Counted from the stretch's first letter, positions 7,401 through 16,437 are shown. The stretch: DNA of 40,258 nucleotides from an uncultured Micromonospora sp. (GCA_937951935.1 CALGAM010000257.1:1-40258), one strand, 5' to 3'. Made by a program: numbers and translations. Notes: a model not told the origin generated them from the sequence alone.

Positions 7401-8612
7401 ATGGCGGGACGAGCGCCTGAAGGGTGGACACTTGGCCGCCGTGGTTTCTTGGCGGCAGCGGCCACCGCTCTGCTCGCCGCCTGCGGACGGGACGACGAAC
7501 AGGCGGGCAGAGGGGCGCCCGGCAGCCCGGAACTGGTCATCGGCGCCAGTCTCGAACTCACCGGCGTCGGCCGTTACCTCGGCATACTCCAGGAGCGCGC
7601 GCTGCGGATCACCGCCGACACGCTCAACGAGGAAGGCGTACCGGTCGGAAACCTACGCCGTACCATCCGGCTGGTCATCCGCGACAACGCGAGTGACCCG
7701 GAACTCGCGGCCGCGCAGACCGACGAACTGGCCACGCGGGAGAACGTGCACGCGCTGGTCGGCGGCTGCCTCGCCGAGACGTCGCTGCAGATCATCCCGG
7801 TGGCCCAGGAGCAACAGGTGCCCTTCATCTCCTTTGCCGCCGCCGACAACCTCACGACCCCGCTCGCCGAGCGGACCTACATCTACAAGCTCACCCCGGA
7901 GGCCCGCGACGTGGCGAGGGCCCTGGCACGGCTGATCCGCGCACAGCGGTTCCAACGGGTCGGGCTGCTCGCCGCGGCGGGCCCACACGGCGACTCCGGC
8001 GTCCGGGCCGTCCGGACCGCGCTGAGGAGCATGGACCGCGACCTGGTCGAGGTGGTTCGGTTGCCGCGCGCCGAGAACGCCGACTTCGGCCCCGCGGCAC
8101 GGCAGGTTCGGACCCGGAATCCCCAGGCCGTGATCGTCTGGGGCACCTCACCCTATTCCGAGGCCGCGGTCCGGGCGCTACGGCGCACCGGCTACACCGG
8201 CGGGATCTTCCTCGACGCCGGCGCGGTGAGCGAGGAGTTCCTCTCCCCCGAGAACACCCCGTCCGTCGAGGGCGTGTACGTCGTACACCCGGTCTCGCTG
8301 AGCAGTTCCTCGCTGACGAACACCACCACCGCCGCGCTGGCCCGCCGGAACTTCATCTACCGCTATCTCCACGCGCACGGCTCGTTCAGCGGCTTCGCCC
8401 CCTACGGGGCGGACGCCATCCGGCTGATCGCGGACGCGGCCCGGCTCGCCAAGAGCGTCGACCGTGGCCGGATCCGGGCCTATCTCGCCACCCTGGTGAC
8501 CGAGGGCCTCGCGGGATCGTACTCCTTCTCCTCGATGCGTCACGGTGGCATGGAGCCGGATTCCCTCGGCGTCTTCACGGTGGCCAGCGGTGCGTGGAGC
8601 CGGGTGTCCTGA
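7401..8612 (+). CDS. Orphan ABC-type substrate-binding lipoprotein (branched-chain amino acid/LivJ-like, Tat signal)
   Basis: The 403-residue protein has a twin-arginine signal (LGRRGFLAAA, residues 11-20) leading into a lipobox LLAAC with the lipidated cysteine at 28. The mature part is a type I periplasmic-binding fold: LVIGASLELTGVGRYLG, DNASDPELAAAQTDEL, HALVGGCLAETSLQIIPVAQ, VPFISFAAADNLTTPL and VIVWGTSPYSEAAVRALRRT. No permease or ATPase gene of a branched-chain amino acid importer is adjacent. The gene lies between the transposase-derived gene and the conservon and converges on the latter. It could be a stand-alone importer component or a ligand-presenting partner for the conservon sensor; the second idea is inference. 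Confidence 0.9.
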   Translation: MAGRAPEGWTLGRRGFLAAAATALLAACGRDDEQAGRGAPGSPELVIGASLELTGVGRYLGILQERALRITADTLNEEGVPVGNLRRTIRLVIRDNASDPELAAAQTDELATRENVHALVGGCLAETSLQIIPVAQEQQVPFISFAAADNLTTPLAERTYIYKLTPEARDVARALARLIRAQRFQRVGLLAAAGPHGDSGVRAVRTALRSMDRDLVEVVRLPRAENADFGPAARQVRTRNPQAVIVWGTSPYSEAAVRALRRTGYTGGIFLDAGAVSEEFLSPENTPSVEGVYVVHPVSLSSSSLTNTTTAALARRNFIYRYLHAHGSFSGFAPYGADAIRLIADAARLAKSVDRGRIRAYLATLVTEGLAGSYSFSSMRHGGMEPDSLGVFTVASGAWSRVS

Positions 8613-8647
8613 TACCGAACTCCGCTGACGACGCTGCGGTGGTTTCC

Positions 8648-8679
8648 CGCCGGCCGGTGGAGGGCGACACCGGCCGGCG
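8648..8679. terminator. Bidirectional terminator hairpin between convergent genes
   Basis: A perfect 12-bp inverted repeat, CGCCGGCCGGTG at 8648-8659 and CACCGGCCGGCG at 8668-8679, has an 8-base loop. It sits between the ends of the lipoprotein gene (+) and cvnD (-). No U-tract follows, as is usual in high-GC actinomycetes. Confidence 0.65.
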
Positions 8680-8770
8680 AGCGAACCACGCGACGGGCAG
8701 AAGAGATCGCGCCGGGCGCGACCCGAGCGACCACGGCGGGCGGGTGGTGCGGTGCGGCGACGTGCTCCGG

Positions 8771-9379
8771 TCAGGCCGGCGCGACGGCGCGGGAGCGGCG
8801 CATGGTGAGCACGTACTCGACCAGCGAGATGAGGACGTGCTTGGTCGACTCCCGGTTCCGGGCGTCGCAGGCGATCACCGGGACCTCGTTCGAGATCGCC
8901 AGCGCGTCCCGCACGTCCTGCGGGTCGTGGTACTGCATACCGTCGAAGCAGTTGATCGCCACGAGGTACGGCAGCCGGCGGTGCTCGAAGAAGTCGATCG
9001 CCGCGAAGCAGTCTGCCAGCCGACGCGTGTCCACCAGGACCACGGCGCCGATGGCTCCCCGCACCAGCTCGTCCCACATGAACCAGAACCGTGTCTGGCC
9101 CGGGGTGCCGAACAGGTAGAGAATCAGGTCCCGGTCGATCGAGATACGGCCGAAGTCCATGGCGACCGTGGTGGTCGTCTTACCCGGAACCTGCCGTGTG
9201 TCGTCGACGCCGACGCCAGCCGACGTCATGATGGCCTCGGTGGTCAGCGGAGTAATCTCCGAGACCGAGCCGACCAGTGTCGTCTTGCCGACGCCAAAGC
9301 CACCGGCGATGACGATCTTCGCCGATGTCACGCGCCCGACCGTTGGGCGGTGTGACATGTCAGAGCCTGCGAAGTCCAC
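8771..9379 (-). CDS. cvnD: Conservon GTPase (CvnD; Ras-like ATP/GTP-binding protein)
   Basis: The protein has 202 residues. The P-loop GGFGVGKT is at 26-33, the switch region contains VAMDFGRISID, and the G3-like motif is LFGTPGQTRFWFMWDELVRG. A G4-like NCFDG replaces NKxD, typical of the conservon/MglA-like GTPases. VVLVDTRRLADCFAAIDFFE is characteristic of the family. The ATG at 9379 overlaps the end of cvnC by 20 bases; an alternative ATG at 9358 would start just after the cvnC stop. It is the last gene of the cvnABCD set. Known CvnD proteins bind GTP and associate at the membrane with the other conservon members in a G-protein-coupled-receptor-like complex. Confidence 0.95.
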   Translation of the reverse strand: MDFAGSDMSHRPTVGRVTSAKIVIAGGFGVGKTTLVGSVSEITPLTTEAIMTSAGVGVDDTRQVPGKTTTTVAMDFGRISIDRDLILYLFGTPGQTRFWFMWDELVRGAIGAVVLVDTRRLADCFAAIDFFEHRRLPYLVAINCFDGMQYHDPQDVRDALAISNEVPVIACDARNRESTKHVLISLVEYVLTMRRSRAVAPA

Positions 9380-9740
9380 TCAGCACCCTCTCCAGCAGTT
9401 CAGTGCCCACCGCGTCGTTTGAGTCGTCCAGAGACGTCGGTTCATGCACCGCCACCAGGCCGTCCGCGGCCATGTCGGCGATCAGGACCCGAGCCACTCC
9501 GAGCGGCAGCTGCATCCGCGCCGCGATCTCCGCGAGCGACTGCAGTCGACCATCACACAGCGCGGCGATGTATTGATGCTCCCGGCCCTGGCCACCAGTG
9601 CCGTTCCCGGCGGTCCGACCGCGCGGCGTCGTCTCGACGAGCGCCTCCAGGGCGATGTCGAGCCTCGGCCGGGTCCGGCCGCGGGTGACAGCGTATGGCC
9701 GTACCAGGGCGCCGGTCGGCTCGTCGCGTTCGGCCATCAT
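9360..9740 (-). CDS. cvnC: Conservon DUF742 protein (CvnC)
   Basis: The 126-residue protein matches the DUF742 pattern: LVRPYAVTRGRTRPR near the N-terminus, then a winged-helix-like segment (YIAALCDGRLQSLAEIAARM, then LPLGVARVLIADMAADGLV) and LLERVLSGLRRL at the end. It lies between cvnB and cvnD, as in streptomycete conservons. Ribosome binding is probably from the AGGAGGGGGT stretch upstream of the start. In the known system CvnC is an HTH-like partner that interacts with CvnB/CvnD; direct DNA binding has not been generally shown. Confidence 0.95.
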   Translation of the reverse strand: MMAERDEPTGALVRPYAVTRGRTRPRLDIALEALVETTPRGRTAGNGTGGQGREHQYIAALCDGRLQSLAEIAARMQLPLGVARVLIADMAADGLVAVHEPTSLDDSNDAVGTELLERVLSGLRRL

Positions 9741-9843
9741 CGCCGCTCACCCCCTCCTCGCCGTACCTGAGACCCCAACCGTGGAGTTCGTCGTCGTTTC
9801 ATTGTCGTCGCACCGGCTGGTAGCGCGCACCAACCGTGTACCG

Positions 9844-10248
9844 CTAACTCAGCATCCCCGCAGCGGCCCGCGGCGGAGGCGTCAACGCGTCGCCCACCCG
9901 GTCGACGAGCAATGCCATCTCGTAACCCACCTGCCCGACGTCACAGTTCCGGGCGGCGAGCACCGCGAAGGACGACCCGTCCGAGATGGACATCAGGAAC
10001 AGGAACCCATTGTCCATCTCAACGACCGTTTGCAACACCGCCCCGCCCTCGAAGCACCGGGCCGCACCCTGGGTAAGGCTGACCAGACCGGATGCGATCG
10101 CGGCGAGCTGGTCCGCGCGGTCGCGCGGCAGGTCCCGTGACGCCGCCAGGAGCAGACCGTCCGCGGAGACGGCGACCGCATGGGCGACGCCGGGCACACG
10201 ATCGGCGAAGTTGGCCAGGAGCCAACTGAGATCCTGCGTAGATGTCAT
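9844..10248 (-). CDS. cvnB: Conservon roadblock/LC7 protein (CvnB)
   Basis: The 134-residue protein is a single roadblock/LC7 domain: LSWLLANFADRVPGVAHAVA, VSADGLLLAAS, RADQLAAIASGLVSLTQGAA and GFLFLMSISDGSSFAVLAA. Such proteins regulate small Ras-like GTPases of the MglB/CvnD type. The ATG overlaps the cvnA stop by four bases (ATGA), so the two are translationally coupled. A gap of 103 bases precedes cvnC, larger than the other junctions; nothing clear is seen in it apart from the cvnC ribosome-binding stretch. Confidence 0.95.
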   Translation of the reverse strand: MTSTQDLSWLLANFADRVPGVAHAVAVSADGLLLAASRDLPRDRADQLAAIASGLVSLTQGAARCFEGGAVLQTVVEMDNGFLFLMSISDGSSFAVLAARNCDVGQVGYEMALLVDRVGDALTPPPRAAAGMLS

Positions 10249-13200
10249 CCTTCATGCTCCTTCTGGCCGCTTGCGTTCGCGGGGCCCACGTCGACCGGTC
10301 CGGCCGGGATCGCCCCCGGCCTGGTCGACTGGTCACTCGTCGGGTGCGTGCGGCCGCGCTGCACCCCACGGTGGTACGCGGACAGCAGCCCACGTACCGC
10401 CTCCGGCGTACGACGCTGCATCGAGGTGGTCGGCCTCTCCACAGCTCCGGGCACCAACTGTGCCATCGGCACCCGTTTCGGCAACCCGGCCCGGGTGGTT
10501 TGGGCGCTGGCGTTCCTGGCTGCCACGGTGGCAGCCATCGCGGCCCGCCAGCCCTCGTCGGCCGCCGTCCGCCAGCCACTCGCGGTCTCGGTCGGTCCAC
10601 CGGCACCGGAGCCGGTAGCGGTGTTGCCGCCGGCGAGGCTCTGCCCCGCGGCCGTCGAGGATTCCACCATCGCTGCGCCGCCTGTCGGTGCGGTTGACGT
10701 CTGTCCCGCGGCCCAACCGGTGGCAGGGGCAACCTGGCTGGCTACCGAGCTCGCGGCGGAACCGTTCTGTGTATCTTCCGGCTTCCGACGGGTCCGGAAC
10801 CAGGCCGACTCCACCTCGCGGAAAATCGGCAGCTCCATTGTCTCGTCGGCGAACTTCGGCCGAGGCTCCACGGTCGTCGACGCCTCGGGGGCCTTCGGAG
10901 CCGTCCGGGGCAACTCTGCGGTCATGTCCAGGGCGGCGGCCAACCGCTCGGGCACGGGCGGCGCGCCGGGCTCCCGTTCGGGTGTGTTGACCGGCGGCCA
11001 GGCCGGCGGTGCTCCGGCCGGCGTGGACGTCGCCGACGAGGCAGGAGTCGTCGTCGGTGACGGGGCCGGCGAAGCGACTGCCGGTGACGGAGCAGTCACC
11101 GACGGCGGGGTGGTCATCGGCGACGCATCCACGGACGGGGTCACCGACTGCGGAGCGGCGCCGAACGGCGGCGCGGAGACCTGCGGCGCCGAGGGCGGCG
11201 TGGCAAGCGGCGACGGAGCCGGGGCCGGCGGCGTGGCGAACGCCGACGGGGCCGGCGTTGCAGGGGCCGACGGCTCCAACGGCTCCGATGGCGCCGCCGC
11301 GGGCGCCGACCCCATCGGAGCGCCGGTGACCAGCGGTTCCGGCGACGCGGGACGCTGCCGGGGAACCGTGAAACCGGACGAGGTCCCACCGGCCGGGCTC
11401 CCCTCGGTGCCCTGCTCGGTGGTGGCCCGACGCTGCGGCAGCGGCTCCACGTCGCGGTTGGCCGGGATCCGGGGCGTGAACGGATCGCCGCCGCCACGGC
11501 CCATCCGGGCCCCGGTGAGGTCCGACCAGGCTGGCATGTTCCGCACCGTGCCGGCCGACTCGGTGGTACCCGCCCCACCGTTGATCGGTTCGAACGCCCG
11601 GAACGGGGTCGGGGTGCGCCGTTCGCCGGGGCGGGACGCCGATGACCCGGATCCGCTCTCCAGCGCGAGGGGGGCACCGAACATCGAGCGTGCCGTCCGC
11701 GGCTGCGCGGGCTGCGGTTGCGCCGGCTGCGGCGCGGCGGCCGGGAGAGCGCCCGCCTGCCCGGCACGGCCGCTCAGCGCCCGTGGCACCAGGATCGACG
11801 CGGGCAGTGTGACGTCCGCGACGATGCCCCGCTCGGTGCCGGGCCGCAGTTCGACGTGGACTCCGTGCCGAGACGCCAGCCGCGCGACCACGACCAGACC
11901 CATCATCCGGGAGACGGTCACGTCGACGGCGGGTGGCTTGGCGAGCCGTTCGTTGAGCTCCTGCAACTGCTCCGGGCTGATGCCGATGCCGCGGTCCTCG
12001 ACGTACAACGTCGCGCGGTCACCGATCCGGCGTGCCTCGACCAGCACCTGCGACTCCGGCGGGGAGAACGCGGTGGCGTTGTCGAGCAGCTCGGCGACCA
12101 GGTGCACAAGGTCGTTGACGGCCGGGGCCTGGACCTCGATGTCCCGGTCCACCACCCCGAACTCGATGCGCGTGTAGTGCTCGACCTCGGACTGCGCGGC
12201 GCGCAGCACGTCGATCAGGGCGGCCGGCTCCCGCTGCACGCGGGTGGAGTCGGCGCCGGCGAGCACCAGCAGGTTCTCGTCGTTGCGCCGCATCCGGGTC
12301 GCCAGGTGGTCGAGCTGGAAGAGCTCAGCCAGCCGGTCCGGATCCTCCTCACCGCGCTCCAACCGGTCGAGGTGACCGATCAGCCGGTCGACCAGGATCT
12401 GCGACCGGCGGGCGAGGTTGACGAACATCGTCGAGACCGAGGCACGCAGCTGGGCCTGCTCGGCGGCGGTCCGGACCGCCTCCAGGTGCACCGCGTTGAA
12501 CGCCTCGGTGACCTGGCCGAACTCGTCCTTGCTCCGCACCGGCATCGGCTCGGCGATCTGGCTGGCCAGCTGGACCGGGGACATCTGCGCGGTGAGCTTC
12601 GGGTCCCGCAGCCGGGCGACGGCCTGTGGCAGACCGTGCTCGGCGATGGCGAGCGCGCCCTGCCGGAGTTCCCGCAGCGACCGTGCCATCGAGCGGGCCA
12701 CCAGGTACGCGAAGAGGATCGCCACCAGCAGCATGCTGAGCAGCAGTCCGGACTCCAGGAACACCTGCTGCCGTACGTCGTCGCGCAGTGTGCGGGCCTG
12801 CCTGAGCACACCGGAGTCGAGCCTGGCTTCGACCTCGCGCATGAGCTGGGCGTTGCCGACCATCGCGGCCTCCCAGTCGTCCGCGTCGAACGGAGCGTCG
12901 GCCATGCTCTCGTTGGTCTTGCCACGGACCCAGCCGCTGTAGGTGTCGGCCTCGCGCTGGTCGGCACCGGCGACGACCTGCTGGTAGAAGTCCGCCTCCT
13001 CCCGGCTGGCGACGGCCTCGAAGCTCTGCAGCGCCTGCTGCTGGCCGGTCTCGGTCGCGATGTAGTCGGTGCGCAGAACCGGGGTCAACCTGCCGTCGAT
13101 CAGCGCGCGGTGCACCACCACCCGGCGCATCGACAGGTACTCCTTGGCGCGGGAGGTCGCGGCGGCGGCCCGCATCCGCTCGCTCAGGTCGATGTCGCCG

Positions 13201-13760
13201 GAAAGCTGCGAGGCCAGGTCGCGCATGTCGAGCAGGTCGTTGATCAGACCCTCGTACGACTGCGCCGCGTCGGTCAGCTTGAGCCTGCCGTTGACGACCT
13301 GGCTGCGGATTCCGGGCAGGTCGCCGAGGCCCTGGTCGATCCGGCTCAGCAGGGCCTCGAAGTTGGCGGGCAGCCCGTCCAACTCACCCCGGCGCCCGGA
13401 GTACGGCCCCTTGGCGTCGTCGACGCGCCTGTTCACCTCGTTGTAGTTGTCGAGGTACTTCTGTCGCTGCGCCTCGCTGCGCGCGCCGAGCAGCAGCACC
13501 GCGCCGGCCCGCTCGTCCTGGAGGCCGTGCACGAGTTCGCCGGAGGCCTGGGAGAGCGCGGCCAGGGTGGCTGCCTGGTTCGCGTCCCCGAGCCGCTGGA
13601 GGTGATCGACGATCCCGTTCGTGCCGACGACCACGACGGCGATGGTCGGAGCGATCATGATGAGACCGAGCTTCGACCAGATCGGCATGTCGCGAAGCCG
13701 GCCGACCGGCAGGCGGAGACGCGACAGGACCGCACCCGACTTCTTCGGCCGCTTGCTCAC
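10245..13760 (-). CDS. cvnA: Conservon sensor histidine kinase with nitrate/nitrite-sensing-type domain (CvnA)
   Basis: The product has 1171 residues and a GTG start. A membrane helix lies at about 29-47. An extracellular helical NIT-type sensor domain (about 60-330) contains QDERAGAVLLLG, and a second membrane helix is at about 337-355. HAMP and coiled-coil sequence runs to about 440. The ATPase domain shows N-box HLVAELLDNATAFSPP (about 553-568) and VEDRGIGIS (587-595). The usual phospho-acceptor H-box is degenerate, as in CvnA proteins. About 300 residues of Pro/Ala/Ser/Thr linker follow, and then a tail with ESAWF (about 984-988), DEGWRAA, AGLPKRVPMAQLVPG (about 1091-1105) and YHRGVQRGR. 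This tail is shared with the protein encoded at 4828-7068. CvnA is the membrane sensor of the conservon. Confidence 0.95.
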   Translation of the reverse strand: MSKRPKKSGAVLSRLRLPVGRLRDMPIWSKLGLIMIAPTIAVVVVGTNGIVDHLQRLGDANQAATLAALSQASGELVHGLQDERAGAVLLLGARSEAQRQKYLDNYNEVNRRVDDAKGPYSGRRGELDGLPANFEALLSRIDQGLGDLPGIRSQVVNGRLKLTDAAQSYEGLINDLLDMRDLASQLSGDIDLSERMRAAAATSRAKEYLSMRRVVVHRALIDGRLTPVLRTDYIATETGQQQALQSFEAVASREEADFYQQVVAGADQREADTYSGWVRGKTNESMADAPFDADDWEAAMVGNAQLMREVEARLDSGVLRQARTLRDDVRQQVFLESGLLLSMLLVAILFAYLVARSMARSLRELRQGALAIAEHGLPQAVARLRDPKLTAQMSPVQLASQIAEPMPVRSKDEFGQVTEAFNAVHLEAVRTAAEQAQLRASVSTMFVNLARRSQILVDRLIGHLDRLERGEEDPDRLAELFQLDHLATRMRRNDENLLVLAGADSTRVQREPAALIDVLRAAQSEVEHYTRIEFGVVDRDIEVQAPAVNDLVHLVAELLDNATAFSPPESQVLVEARRIGDRATLYVEDRGIGISPEQLQELNERLAKPPAVDVTVSRMMGLVVVARLASRHGVHVELRPGTERGIVADVTLPASILVPRALSGRAGQAGALPAAAPQPAQPQPAQPRTARSMFGAPLALESGSGSSASRPGERRTPTPFRAFEPINGGAGTTESAGTVRNMPAWSDLTGARMGRGGGDPFTPRIPANRDVEPLPQRRATTEQGTEGSPAGGTSSGFTVPRQRPASPEPLVTGAPMGSAPAAAPSEPLEPSAPATPAPSAFATPPAPAPSPLATPPSAPQVSAPPFGAAPQSVTPSVDASPMTTPPSVTAPSPAVASPAPSPTTTPASSATSTPAGAPPAWPPVNTPEREPGAPPVPERLAAALDMTAELPRTAPKAPEASTTVEPRPKFADETMELPIFREVESAWFRTRRKPEDTQNGSAASSVASQVAPATGWAAGQTSTAPTGGAAMVESSTAAGQSLAGGNTATGSGAGGPTETASGWRTAADEGWRAAMAATVAARNASAQTTRAGLPKRVPMAQLVPGAVERPTTSMQRRTPEAVRGLLSAYHRGVQRGRTHPTSDQSTRPGAIPAGPVDVGPANASGQKEHEG

Positions 13761-14343
13761 GTCACCGCCTTCTTTCCGTCCCGCGCCCTGTCGACGACCG
13801 GGGGCATCGCTGATCGTCCGAGCCCGCCGGGTCGGACCTCCGAGATTCCATCACGCCACAACTCAAAGAGAAAGCCCAGGTTGTCACCAACCGGGTGCCC
13901 GCCGGAACGCCACGGATGTCTGGCAGCACATTGCTCTTCCGGCGTAACCCAGCGTAGTCAACTGTCCTGTCCACGTTGCCTCGACCGTTGGAGTCCGGCT
14001 CCGGAAACCGCTGCCCACCGGCGGAGTCGGTGTCCGCGCCGCGACCCATCGAACGGTACCGGAAATGCGCCAACCCTACGGCCCTCGTTTCTGGCGGCTG
14101 CGGCAGGGTCGGCCGGTGCCGGTCGCACCGCGAGGAGGTCGTCCCGACCGGGCGCCGGCCGCCGTGGCGCGTCCGAGGCAGGGCGAGATGCCGGATTACG
14201 CAGTCCGTGCAGACAATTGGACGAGTGGCCAGCCGGGGCGGACCGACCGGTCCCGGCCCTCGGACCGGATGTCGGCCCGACAACGGCCGACCAGAGCAGT
14301 CGTGGTCGACCGGCCTGCCCGGGACGACCCGTCCGACAGCCGG
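13761..14343. other. 583-base intergenic region upstream of cvnA and downstream of add
   Basis: No credible gene is present; long open frames crossing it are shadows on the strand opposite cvnA and add. On the minus strand a TTGACT element (plus 13956-13961) could be a -35 for the conservon operon about 200 bases upstream of cvnA, but the -10 region at normal spacing is weak. An AT-richer patch at 13850-13960 fits a control region. No strong terminator hairpin for add was found. Confidence 0.35.
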
Positions 14344-15420
14344 TCACGGCAGCAACGCGGCGTACGCAGGCTTGATCACCTCGTTGATGATGGCCAGCCG
14401 TTCGTCGAACGGGATGAAGGCACTCTTCATCGCGTTGATGGTGAACCACTGGAGTTCGGCGTAGCCGTAGCCGAACGCCTCGACCAGCAGCGCCAGCTCC
14501 CGCGACATCGAGGTACCGCTCATCAGCCGGTTGTCCGTGTTCACCGTGACCCGGAAGCGCAGGTCACGCAGCAGCCCGATGGGATGCTCCGCGATCGACG
14601 GCGCGGCACCGGTCTGGACGTTGGACGACGGGCACAGCTCAAGCGGGATCCGCTTGTCCCGCACGTACGCGGCCAGCCGGCCCAGCACCGGCTCGGCACC
14701 GGTGGTGATGTCGTCGACGATCCGGACCCCGTGGCCGAGCCGGTCCGCCCCACACCACTGGATCGCCTGCCAGATCGACGGCAGGCCGAACGCCTCGCCC
14801 GCGTGGATGGTGAAGTGGAAGTTCTCCCGCTGGAGATACTCGAACGCGTCCAGGTGCCGGGTGGGCGGGTAACCCGCCTCGGCGCCGGCGATGTCGAAGC
14901 CCACCACCCCGACGTCCCGATACCGTACGGCGAGTTCGGCGATCTCCTGGGACCGGGCCGCGTGTCGCATCGCGGTGAGCAGCGTCCCGATCCGGATCGG
15001 ACGCCCGGCCTTCGCCGCGGCGGCACTGCCGTCCGCGAACCCGGCCAGCACCGCCTCGACCACCTCGTCGAGGCTGAGCCCTCGCTCCAGGTGCTGTTCC
15101 GGCGCGAATCGGACCTCGGCGTAGACCACACCGTCCTCGGCCAGGTCGAGGGCGCACTCGACAGCGACCCGGTGCAGCGCGTCGGCGGTCTGCATCACCG
15201 CGACGGTGTGCGAGAACGTCTCCAGGTAGCGTTCGAGCGACCCGGAGTCCGCCGCCTCGACGAACCATCGGCCGAGCTCGTCGGCGTCGGTGGTCGGCAG
15301 GGGGTGTCCCACCTCGTCGGCCAGCTCGATGATGGTCGCCGGCCGCAGCCCACCGTCGAGGTGGTCGTGCAACAGCGCCTTCGGAAGCTTGACGATGTCT
15401 TCGTAGCCGATTGCCGCCAT
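14344..15420 (-). CDS. add: Adenosine deaminase
   Basis: The 358-residue enzyme hydrolyses adenosine and deoxyadenosine to inosine and deoxyinosine. Metal-binding HDH is at 18-20 in LPKALLHDHLDGG. FTIHAGEAFG carries the catalytic His/Glu region, DRLGHGVRI the third metal-ligand area, and VTVNTDNRLMSGTSMS the catalytic aspartates of actinobacterial Add. The ATG at 15420 gives the normal N-terminus; the frame is open far upstream but through the neighbouring methyltransferase. It diverges from that gene and shares an unusual promoter arrangement with it. It fits the nucleoside salvage genes further along. Confidence 0.96.
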   Translation of the reverse strand: MAAIGYEDIVKLPKALLHDHLDGGLRPATIIELADEVGHPLPTTDADELGRWFVEAADSGSLERYLETFSHTVAVMQTADALHRVAVECALDLAEDGVVYAEVRFAPEQHLERGLSLDEVVEAVLAGFADGSAAAAKAGRPIRIGTLLTAMRHAARSQEIAELAVRYRDVGVVGFDIAGAEAGYPPTRHLDAFEYLQRENFHFTIHAGEAFGLPSIWQAIQWCGADRLGHGVRIVDDITTGAEPVLGRLAAYVRDKRIPLELCPSSNVQTGAAPSIAEHPIGLLRDLRFRVTVNTDNRLMSGTSMSRELALLVEAFGYGYAELQWFTINAMKSAFIPFDERLAIINEVIKPAYAALLP

Positions 15421-15426
15421 GGGCCG

Positions 15427-15432
15427 ACGATA
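15427..15432 (-). promoter_or_regulatory. Predicted -10 box of add (leaderless)
   Basis: TATCGT on the minus strand ends six bases before the add ATG, so the transcript should start at the start codon. No Shine-Dalgarno sequence is present. The same CACTATCGT nonamer lies before the divergent methyltransferase gene. Confidence 0.5.
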
Positions 15433-15543
15433 GTGGTCCGCCACCGGTCGGATCGGCTCGCCCCGCCACCGCCCACGCCCCGGCAGGGCCCGGGCCCTCG
15501 CGCCGGACCGCCACACCGCGGCGCGACCCGCCGGCGACGGCAC

Positions 15544-15549
15544 TATCGT
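15544..15549 (+). promoter_or_regulatory. Predicted -10 box of rlmA-like gene (leaderless)
   Basis: TATCGT at 15544-15549 is followed by exactly six bases and then the GTG at 15556. This predicts a leaderless mRNA and supports choosing that GTG over upstream in-frame starts. Confidence 0.5.
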
Positions 15550-15555
15550 GCGGGG

Positions 15556-16416
15556 GTGCCTCCCGAGACTCTCCGGCACCTGCGCTGCCCGGTCTGCACC
15601 CAGCCGTTGGCCCCCACCGACACCGCGACCGCGCTGCGCTGCCCGGCAGGACACAGCTTCGACGTCGCGCGGCAGGGCTACGTCAACCTGACGGCGGGGC
15701 GCGCACCGCACTCCGGGGACACCCCCGCGATGGTCGCCGCCCGCGACGCGTTTCTCGGCGCCGGCCACTACGACTTCATCTCCGCCGCCCTCGTCGCGCT
15801 CGCCGTCGCGACCGTTTCCGGTACGGCCGGAGCGTCGACGGACCCGCAACTGGTCGTCGACGCCGGAGCCGGCACCGGCCGGCACCTCGCCGCGGTCCTC
15901 GACGCCCTGCCCACCGCCACGGGGCTGGCGCTGGACGCGTCGAAGCCGGCGCTGCGCCGCGCCGCCCGCGCCCATCCCCGGGCCGGTGCCGTGCTCTGCG
16001 ACATCTGGCGCCGGCTGCCCCTGGCCGACGGCACCGCCAGCCTGCTGCTCGATGTCTTCGCACCCCGCAACGGTGCCGAGTTCCGGCGGGTCCTGCGCCC
16101 GGACGGCGCGCTGCTGGTCGTCACCCCGGCCGCGGACCACCTGCACGAGCTGGTCGACCGGCTCGGTCTGCTCAGGGTGGACCCGGCCAAGGAGGAACGT
16201 GTGACCGGCAGCCTGCGGCCGCACTTCGCCCTGGGTGATGTCACGGAGCGGCGCCACACCCTGCACCTGGGCGCGAGCGAGGTGCGCACCCTGGTCGGGA
16301 TGGGCCCGAGTGCCTGGCACACCGACCCCGACCGCCTCGACGGGCGCGTCAGGGCGCTCGGCGAACCGGTGCCGGTCACCGCGGCGGTACGCATCGCCCT
16401 CTACCGTCCCCGCTGA
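15556..16416 (+). CDS. RlmA/TlrB-type 23S rRNA (guanine-N1) methyltransferase
   Basis: The 286-residue protein has an N-terminal zinc finger with Cys11, Cys14, Cys29 and His33 (LRCPVC, then LRCPAGHSFDVARQGYVNL), the hallmark of RlmA-family enzymes. The Rossmann methyltransferase domain follows: LVVDAGAGTGRHLAAVLDAL binds S-adenosylmethionine, and LLLDVFAPRNGAEFRRVLRP is the acidic loop and helix typical of the family. E. coli RlmA methylates G745, and the TlrB branch in Gram-positives methylates G748, giving tylosin/mycinamicin resistance. This protein could be either housekeeping or a macrolide-protective form; sequence alone does not decide. Confidence 0.88.
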   Translation: MPPETLRHLRCPVCTQPLAPTDTATALRCPAGHSFDVARQGYVNLTAGRAPHSGDTPAMVAARDAFLGAGHYDFISAALVALAVATVSGTAGASTDPQLVVDAGAGTGRHLAAVLDALPTATGLALDASKPALRRAARAHPRAGAVLCDIWRRLPLADGTASLLLDVFAPRNGAEFRRVLRPDGALLVVTPAADHLHELVDRLGLLRVDPAKEERVTGSLRPHFALGDVTERRHTLHLGASEVRTLVGMGPSAWHTDPDRLDGRVRALGEPVPVTAAVRIALYRPR

Positions 16417-16437
16417 CCCGGGCGCGTGCACCGTCCG

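Noticed and set aside
11718..14375. An 885-codon open frame on the plus strand opposite cvnA
   Set aside because: It is antisense to a clear conservon kinase, has low-complexity Arg/Gln/Gly-rich product and no domain. Such frames are expected in DNA with near-total G/C third positions.
14065..15555. A long N-terminal extension of the rlmA-like frame
   Set aside because: It runs antisense to add, gives shadow-type sequence, and the natural zinc-finger N-terminus with a -10 box lies at 15556.
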